NCBI GenBank assembly: GCA_030037895.1
Contig: JASHPW010000009.1
Location: 1-55,530 of the forward strand
DNA length: 55,530 nt
Reading direction: 5' to 3'
Source: Xanthobacteraceae bacterium
GTDB taxonomy: Bacteria; Pseudomonadota; Alphaproteobacteria; Rhizobiales; Xanthobacteraceae
A model generated the notes under the pieces. It was not told the DNA's origin. It did not search any database and saw nothing but the letters and a program-made list of their open reading frames with translations. The position numbers were made by a program, and so were the translations under genes. Shown one piece after another: positions 49,732 to 55,530 of the stretch. Each line of letters opens with the position of its first letter. Position 1 is the stretch's first letter.

Positions 49732-50463
49732 ATGACGCAGCCCGCTCCCCTCTACATCATCGCCTCGCCGCGTCCGCGGGTCGGCAAGACGCTGATCGCG
49801 CGGCTGATGATCGAATTTTTCCGCGGCGGCAAGCGGCCGCTCGTCGGCTACGATCTGCATCCGCGCGAGCCGGCGCTAGCCGGCCGTTTCCCCAATCTCG
49901 TCTGGCCCATCGATATCTCCGAAACGCGCGGCCAGATGGCGCTGTTCGACCGGCTGATCGCCGATAGTGCGAGCACGAAAATCATCGATCTGGGCTACGG
50001 CCGGTTCGACCAGTTCTTCGCGGTGATGGCGGAGATCGGGTTCATACACGAGGCGAGACGGCGGCTGATCGAGCCGGTCGTGCTGTTCGTGACCGATCCG
50101 GCGGCGGCAACGGTGCGCGCCTATGCGGAGCTGCGGCACCGATTGGCGGAGGTGGCGTTCGTGCCGGTGCACAATGAATCGGTGTCGATCCTGTTCGCCA
50201 AGGAGGATTTTCCGCCGACGCGCCCCGAATTCGGCGTCATCCGCATCCCGCGCCTGTCCTCGATCGTGCGCGGCGTGATCGACCGGCCGAGCTTCTCGTT
50301 CGGCGCCTACATGAAGAAGCAATCGGGCGGACCGACGGAGGTCCATGGCTGGATCAGCGCCATCTTCACCGAATTTCGCGAGCTCGAGCTGCGGCTGCTG
50401 ATGGGGCGGCTCACGTCCTCGCTGGGCGGCGGGCCGATCGAGCCGGCTCGGCACGCCCGCTAA
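49732..50463 (+). CDS. ParA-like P-loop protein, second paralog
   Basis: A 243-aa P-loop protein with Walker A IIASPRPRVGKTLIARLMIE near the N-terminus; the usual ParA KGG is replaced by RPR. It shares layout with the ATPase at 33365: GQMALFDRLIADSASTKIID against DQMRIFDTVSDANVTVID, then an IGF segment and a similar C-terminal half. Function is unknown. I start it at the ATG at 49732; another in-frame ATG at 49690 adds 14 residues. It lies 84 bases after the hydratase and may be co-transcribed. It ends at a GAGCATGAT-family repeat fragment. Confidence 0.65.
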   Translation: MTQPAPLYIIASPRPRVGKTLIARLMIEFFRGGKRPLVGYDLHPREPALAGRFPNLVWPIDISETRGQMALFDRLIADSASTKIIDLGYGRFDQFFAVMAEIGFIHEARRRLIEPVVLFVTDPAAATVRAYAELRHRLAEVAFVPVHNESVSILFAKEDFPPTRPEFGVIRIPRLSSIVRGVIDRPSFSFGAYMKKQSGGPTEVHGWISAIFTEFRELELRLLMGRLTSSLGGGPIEPARHAR

Positions 50464-50510
50464 AGCGCGTCCAGGAAAAGTGGGAACCGGTTTTCCGTCC
50501 GGACGCGCGA
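50464..50510. repeat. GAGCATGAT-family repeat fragment (copy 5)
   Basis: GCGCGTCCAGGAAAAGTGGG, AACCGGTTTTCC and GTCCGGACGCGC form an imperfect palindrome related to the copy at 34202. It separates the convergent ParA-like and apt genes. Confidence 0.7.
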
Positions 50511-50561
50511 CAGTATAAAAGCTGAGAGCGGGATGACGATTCGAAGATAAGTCATCCCCCT

Positions 50562-51110
<549 letters not shown>

Positions 51111-51285
51111 GGTTAATGCCCCATCTGATGTCCCCGGTCACGTCGTGTAGCACAATTCGCATCGCCGGCTTATCACGCGGACGCCGTTCGCTCGCCCAAG
51201 ACTCCATCGGGAGACGCGCCGGCGGGCTTACCGCGCGCGACGAACGACGTCGCTGCGGCCGCCCGCAGCATTCCAGGTTGAGAAT

Positions 51286-52191
51286 TCAACTCCGCGCATA
51301 TTCGGTCGGCGGACGCGGTTCAGGCGGCGCGGCCGGCGCGGACGGATCGAGGTCATGCTCGGCGGCGTGCCAGACCCGCTTCTTGGTGAAGTAGAGGAGC
51401 CCGGTCAGCACGATGAGGTACAGAATCACCTGGAAGCCGACGCGCTTGCGCGTATCGAGCTTCGGTTCGCCCGCCCACATCAAGAAGGCGGCGACGTCGC
51501 GGCCGTATTGGTCCACCGTGGTCGGGGTGCCGTCGGTATATTCGACCTGCCCGTCGCTGAGGGGCTTCGGCATGCCGATGGCGTGGCCGGGGAAATATTT
51601 GTTGTATTGGGCGCCCGGCGGCAGGTTGAAGCCGGCCGGCGGGTCGGTATAGCCGTTGAGGATGGCGTGGATGTAGTCGGGGCCTTCCTCCTGATACATC
51701 GTGAAAGCGTCGAAGATGAACCAGGGGAACCCGCGCTCGTAGCTGCGCGCGAGCGCCAGCACGGACATGTCGGGCGGCAACTTGCCGCCGAGCGCGGCGC
51801 GGGCGGCCTGCTCGTTCGGGAACGGCGGCGGGAAATAATCGGCAATCTTGCCCGGCCGCTGAAACATTTGGCCCTGGTCGTTCGGGCCGTCGGTAACCTG
51901 GAAGGTGGCCGCGATTGCGGCCGCTTGCGCCGCGGTGAAGCCCGGGCCGCCGGGATCGGTCAGATTACGGAACGCCAAAAGCTTCAGGCTGTGGCAATTG
52001 GAACAGACCTCGCGATAAATCTTGAATCCACGCTGCAATTGCTCTTGGTCGTATTGGCCGAAGGGGCCGGCAAACGACCAATGCTGCCGCGGCGGCGCTT
52101 GTTGTTCCTGTGCCAAAGCCGGGCGCATCGCCGTTGCCGCCAGCGCGGCCGCGAGCGCGCAGGCAAAGACGCCGCTGCGGTGTGCGTTCAT
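51286..52191 (-). CDS. petC: Cytochrome c1 of the bc1 complex
   Basis: A 301-aa exported heme protein of the quinol:cytochrome c reductase. A signal peptide (CALAAALAATAMRPALA) is followed by the heme c motif CSNCH (residues 63-67). The axial Met region fits GHAIGMPKPLSDG, and a C-terminal membrane anchor (VILYLIVLTGLLYFTKKRVW) leaves a short Pro-rich tail. The ATG at 52191 lies 14 bases after the cytochrome b stop. The two are separate genes here, unlike the fused fbcH gene of Bradyrhizobium. Reading the frame straight through to 53571 as one protein is not supported. Confidence 0.95.
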   Translation of the reverse strand: MNAHRSGVFACALAAALAATAMRPALAQEQQAPPRQHWSFAGPFGQYDQEQLQRGFKIYREVCSNCHSLKLLAFRNLTDPGGPGFTAAQAAAIAATFQVTDGPNDQGQMFQRPGKIADYFPPPFPNEQAARAALGGKLPPDMSVLALARSYERGFPWFIFDAFTMYQEEGPDYIHAILNGYTDPPAGFNLPPGAQYNKYFPGHAIGMPKPLSDGQVEYTDGTPTTVDQYGRDVAAFLMWAGEPKLDTRKRVGFQVILYLIVLTGLLYFTKKRVWHAAEHDLDPSAPAAPPEPRPPTEYARS

Positions 52192-52205
52192 GGCCGGGCT
52201 CCTTT

Positions 52206-53474
52206 CTACGCCTTGGCGCCCGACGGCGGCGGCGCCGACGCGCCGGCCGGGACGCCCGCGCCCAGCACCGATTCCGAGATCGAGTTCGGGAGCGGCTTTG
52301 TTCGCTCGAACAGGCCGAGCAGCGGCAGGATGATGAGGAAATAGGCGAAGTAGTAGGCGGTGAGGAGGCGCGCCGCGATCACGTAGCCGCCTTCCGGAAG
52401 CTGCGAGCCGAGATAGCCGAGGCCGATCACGGCGGCGAAGAAGAGCAGAAGGAACTGGCGGTAGAGCGGCCGATAATTCGCCGAACGCACGCGCGAAGTG
52501 TCGAGCCACGGCAGGAAGGCGAGAATGATGATCGAGCCGGCGAGCGCGATCACGCCGAGGAGCTTGTTCGGGATGGCGCGCAGGATGGCGTAGAACGGCA
52601 GATAATACCATTCCGGGACGATATGCGTGGGCGTCTGGCCGGGATTGGCCATGATGTAATTGTCGGAATGGCCGAGATAGTTCGGGATGTAGAAGATGAA
52701 CCAGGCGAAAACGATGCAGAACACGCCGATGAAGAAAGCGTCCTTGATGGTCGCATAGGGCGTGAAGGCGACGGTGTCCTTCTCGGCCTTGGGCTCGACG
52801 CCGGTCGGGTTGTTCTGCCCGACCATATGTAGCGCCCAGATGTGCAACACGACCACGCCGGCGATGACGAACGGCAGCAGGTAGTGCAACGAATAGAATC
52901 GATTGAGCGTGGGATTGCCGACCGCGTAGCCGCCCCACAGCCAGGTGACGACCGGCTCGCCGACCCAGGGCAACGCCGAGAACAGATTGGTGATGACGGT
53001 CGCCGCCCAGAAGCTCATCTGCCCCCAGGGCAGCACGTAGCCGGTGAAGCCGGTGACCACCATGAGCAGGAACAGGATGACGCCGAGGATCCACAATACT
53101 TCGCGCGGATCCTTGTAGGAGCCGTAATACATGCCGCGGGCGATGTGGACGTAGACGGCGACAAAGAAGAACGAGGCGCCGTTGGCATGCACGTAGCGCA
53201 ACAGCCATCCGTAATTGACATCGCGCATGATCGATTCGACCGAATCGAAGGCGTGGTCGACGTGCGGCGTGTAATGCATCGCCAGCACCACGCCGGTGAC
53301 GATCTGCACGCCCAGCATGAAAGTGAGAATGCCCCCGAACGTCCACCAATAGTTCAAGTTGCGCGGGGTCGGATAAACAATGAAGGACGAATGGACGAGA
53401 CTTGCGATCGGCAACCGCCGCTCCAACCATCGCATGAACGAGCTTTGCGGCTTGTAGATCGAACGTCCGCTCAT
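52206..53474 (-). CDS. petB: Cytochrome b of the bc1 complex
   Basis: A 422-aa eight-helix membrane protein that holds hemes bL and bH and the quinone sites. Signatures include [20 protein letters not shown], the heme-ligand helix [20 protein letters not shown], and the quinol-oxidation PEWY motif in [20 protein letters not shown]. The start is the ATG at 53474 with GAGG upstream; a frame extending to 53522 adds an unlikely extension. The Rieske iron-sulfur gene normally found immediately upstream is absent from this window. Confidence 0.96.
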   Translation of the reverse strand: MSGRSIYKPQSSFMRWLERRLPIASLVHSSFIVYPTPRNLNYWWTFGGILTFMLGVQIVTGVVLAMHYTPHVDHAFDSVESIMRDVNYGWLLRYVHANGASFFFVAVYVHIARGMYYGSYKDPREVLWILGVILFLLMVVTGFTGYVLPWGQMSFWAATVITNLFSALPWVGEPVVTWLWGGYAVGNPTLNRFYSLHYLLPFVIAGVVVLHIWALHMVGQNNPTGVEPKAEKDTVAFTPYATIKDAFFIGVFCIVFAWFIFYIPNYLGHSDNYIMANPGQTPTHIVPEWYYLPFYAILRAIPNKLLGVIALAGSIIILAFLPWLDTSRVRSANYRPLYRQFLLLFFAAVIGLGYLGSQLPEGGYVIAARLLTAYYFAYFLIILPLLGLFERTKPLPNSISESVLGAGVPAGASAPPPSGAKA

Positions 53475-54000
53475 GATCGAACCTCGGGCGTTGCTGGGCG
53501 CGGTTTCGCCGGCGACTGCCACAGCTGCGGTCGAGAGGTAACGAAATCATTGCACGAAGGGTCCACTGCAAAGAATGTGGTCACGATCACGATCCTCGTC
53601 CGCTTGGCCGTCAAACCCATCCGCGCTGCAAACGGCGCTTCTCCCGATGCTTTCCCGGCGACCGGAAGAAGATCGAAAGGGAGCCTCCGGCGGCGTAAGG
53701 TTCCGTCGCATCCGACCTGGGGAAGGCCAAAAGCGACGCAATCCGGCGGCGGCTTATTGGCATCCTTGCCGCGCGAGCGCAAGTGTGCCAACGATCGCAC
53801 CCGTCGAGCGCGGTCCGCCTTGCAAAATCTGTATTCCGACTATATTCCGGCGCTGCGCATCACTCGCTCCGAACCCGACATGGCGCCGAACGCCGGGACC
53901 ATTCCGCGCCGCTGGGCGTGCCGCGATATCGAGGCGCGTGTCATCGAGCCGGCGGGATTGCTGCCATCACTCTGTCACGAGCGGCCGTCGGCAACGGGCC
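53475..54000. other. Intergenic region between petB and hemF
   Basis: About 525 bases between divergent genes. I searched both strands for the Rieske protein and its cluster-binding boxes and found none. A TTGCAA...TATATT pair at 53819-53845 is a weak promoter candidate for hemF. Open frames here on both strands have no recognisable domain. Confidence 0.5.
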
Positions 54001-54894
54001 ATGAACGCAAGCCTCGTTGAAACCCGTAAGGAACGCGCCCGGGTCTGGTTCGAGACGCTGCGCGACGATCTCTGTGCGGCGTTCGAGGCGTTGGAGGATG
54101 CCCTCCCCGCCGGCGCGCCGCTTGCCGATCGCGCGGCCGGCCGCTTCACGCGCACGGCTTGGAGCCGCACGGATCACGCCGGCGCGCCGGGCGGCGGCGG
54201 CGTGATGGCGATGATGAAGGGCCGCGTGTTCGAGAAGGTCGGCGTCCATGTCTCGACCGTATTCGGCGAATTCGCTCCGGAGTTCCGCAAGGACATTCCC
54301 GGCGCCGCGGACGATCCGCGCTTTTTCGCGACCGGCGTCTCGCTCATCGCCCATATGCACAGCCCGCACGTGCCCGCCGTGCACATGAACACGCGTTTCG
54401 TGGTCACCACGAAATCCTGGTTCGGCGGCGGCGCCGACCTCACACCGCTGCTCGAGCGCCGGCGCACGCAGGCCGATCCGGACACGATCGCCTTCCACGC
54501 CGCCATGAAGGCCGCATGCGACGCCCATGCCCGCGTCGCGCCTTACGACAAATTCAAGACCTGGTGCGACCAATATTTTTTCCTGAAACATCGCGGCGAG
54601 ATGCGCGGCGTCGGCGGCATTTTTTTCGACTGGCTCGATTCCGGCGATTTCGACGCCGACTTCGCCTTCACGCGGGATGTCGGCCGCGCCTTGCTCGGCG
54701 TCTATCCCGACCTGGTACGCGGAAACTTCGCCACGCCTTGGAGCGAAGCGGAGCGCGAAGAACAATTGATCCGCCGCGGGCGCTATGTCGAGTTCAACCT
54801 GCTCTACGACCGCGGCACGATTTTCGGCCTGCGCACCGGCGGCAATGTCGAGTCGATCCTGTCCTCGTTGCCGCCGCTGGTGAAATGGCCGTGA
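54001..54894 (+). CDS. hemF: Oxygen-dependent coproporphyrinogen III oxidase
   Basis: A 297-aa heme biosynthesis enzyme that oxidatively decarboxylates coproporphyrinogen III. Family signatures include [40 protein letters not shown] and the C-terminal [20 protein letters not shown]. The length fits HemF. The start at 54001 has only a weak ribosome binding site; longer frames upstream have no homology. It provides heme needed by the cytochromes encoded in this window. Confidence 0.95.
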   Translation: MNASLVETRKERARVWFETLRDDLCAAFEALEDALPAGAPLADRAAGRFTRTAWSRTDHAGAPGGGGVMAMMKGRVFEKVGVHVSTVFGEFAPEFRKDIPGAADDPRFFATGVSLIAHMHSPHVPAVHMNTRFVVTTKSWFGGGADLTPLLERRRTQADPDTIAFHAAMKAACDAHARVAPYDKFKTWCDQYFFLKHRGEMRGVGGIFFDWLDSGDFDADFAFTRDVGRALLGVYPDLVRGNFATPWSEAEREEQLIRRGRYVEFNLLYDRGTIFGLRTGGNVESILSSLPPLVKWP

Positions 54895-54946
54895 GGATTG
54901 CCAGCAGAAGAAGATCATCAAGTTCGATGCGTGACGGATCGGCCGG

Positions 54947-55530
54947 TCAACCTCGGCCGTCGGCGTAGAGCTTCAACACCGCGTAGATGAAGTGATGCGT
55001 GGGCGTGGGCACGCCCAATTCATCGCCGAGCCGGGTGACCGCGCCGGACAGCCAGTCGAGCTCGAGCCGGCGGCCGTGCTCGAGATCCATTTGCATCGAC
55101 GATTTGGTTTCCGGCGGTATGCCGCCGAGCAAAGCCGTCTGCCGCGCGACAAAATCGGCGCCGAGATCGACGCCCTTGGCCTTGGCGACTGCCATGGTTT
55201 CCAGGAGCGCGTCGCCTAAGAGCTTGAACGTATCGGCATCGTTGCGGATCGGGCCGATCGGTTTGCGTATCACGCTGCTGACGCCGCTGAACGCGGACAG
55301 CGGCGCGAACTTTCCCCACATGTCCTTGGCAATGTCGGTCGAGAACACGACGTCGATGCCGGCCTTCTTGCAGGCGGCGAAGAAACGCTCGCCGCGCGGA
55401 CTCCTGGCGCCGTCGAACTCGCCGAAGATCAGGCGGGCCAAAGCGCCGATATGCGTGACGACGCCGGGCGCCGCGATCGCCGCGCCGGTGATGTAAGCGG
55501 TGCCGCCGATGACGTGATCGCCGCCGAGAA
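54947..55530 (-). CDS. 2-dehydropantoate 2-reductase family protein (5' end cut by window)
   Basis: The C-terminal part of a ketopantoate reductase-type NADPH enzyme (pantothenate pathway, or a paralog). The helical domain is seen: AGIDVVFSTDIAKDMWGKFA, then ETKSSMQMDLEHGRRLELDW and a GVPTPTHHFIYAVL end. The frame continues upstream to the window edge, where it reads GGDHVIGGTAYITGAAIAAP, so the NADP-binding N-terminus lies outside. The TTG at 55441 is not a real start. Confidence 0.85.
   Translation of the reverse strand, partial: LGGDHVIGGTAYITGAAIAAPGVVTHIGALARLIFGEFDGARSPRGERFFAACKKAGIDVVFSTDIAKDMWGKFAPLSAFSGVSSVIRKPIGPIRNDADTFKLLGDALLETMAVAKAKGVDLGADFVARQTALLGGIPPETKSSMQMDLEHGRRLELDWLSGAVTRLGDELGVPTPTHHFIYAVLKLYADGRG

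Noticed and set aside
51286-53571. A single 761-codon protein joining cytochrome b and c1, as in fbcH
   Set aside because: The cytochrome b sequence is in a different frame with its own stop at 52206 and cytochrome c1 has its own signal peptide and ATG, so they are separate genes.
53475-54000. A hidden or broken Rieske gene upstream of petB
   Set aside because: No cluster-binding CTHLGC or CPCHGS-like box or Tat signal was found in any frame.

Overview
The window is about 55.5 kb of GC-rich chromosome from an alphaproteobacterium of the order Hyphomicrobiales (Rhizobiales), most likely near Bradyrhizobiaceae/Xanthobacteraceae. The clues are a CcrM methyltransferase, separate cytochrome b and c1 genes beside apt, a cydP-A-B-X operon, an ETF-ubiquinone oxidoreductase, and several copies of the GAGCATGAT palindromic repeat that I associate with Bradyrhizobium and Rhodopseudomonas relatives. 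This placement is inferred from gene content and repeats, not from a phylogeny. Most of the window is core genome.

Layout. 1-7.8 kb: a leftward cluster of glycosyltransferase, DUF2007 protein and small methyltransferase; then ispB-like polyprenyl diphosphate synthase convergent with ispE, a secreted TPR protein and ETF-QO. 7.9-13.6 kb: family-4 uracil-DNA glycosylase carrying an in-frame repeat insertion, the cytochrome bd operon with both small proteins (CydP, CydX), and a GT39-like membrane protein. 13.8-15.8 kb: rnhB and a PA0069-type radical SAM protein. 15.8-18.1 kb: a 2,318-bp IS1-family transposon with intact ends and an 8-bp target duplication. 18.2-27.7 kb: moaB, a zinc metallopeptidase, ccrM, a small membrane protein, mutY, dciA, a DsbA-like thioredoxin and smc. 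27.9-34.2 kb: gamma-resorcylate decarboxylase, a sugar-1-phosphate transferase, lemA and an M48 protease, and a ParA-like ATPase. 34.3-41.6 kb: gltD-gltB with a sigma-54-like promoter, then an exported beta-carbonic anhydrase. 41.9-50.5 kb: a TPR/ATP-grasp fusion, a proline-rich exported protein, and an acyl-CoA operon (two acyl-CoA dehydrogenases, an ADP-forming acyl-CoA synthetase, an enoyl-CoA hydratase) followed by a second ParA-like protein. 50.6-55.5 kb: apt, petC, petB, hemF and a truncated panE-family gene.

The most unusual object is the transposon. It carries a KGG-motif protein, a coiled-coil/HARE-HTH-like protein and a perfectly folded 74-nt tRNA, all on the same strand as the transposase. 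The tRNA has a serine-type GCU anticodon but a class I body with a 5-nt variable loop, so it lacks the long arm that bacterial seryl-tRNA synthetase needs. It does carry the A20, C35, U36 and G73 set used by arginyl-tRNA synthetase. It may therefore be a mobile missense tRNA (Arg at AGC/AGU) or a decoy; this is inference from sequence only.

Secondary points of interest are two GAGTC sites directly before the ccrM start, a repeat inserted in frame in the uracil-DNA glycosylase gene, a sigma-54 promoter match before gltB, the absence of a Rieske gene beside petBC, a pair of paralogous orphan ParA-like ATPases, and the TPR/ATP-grasp fusion.
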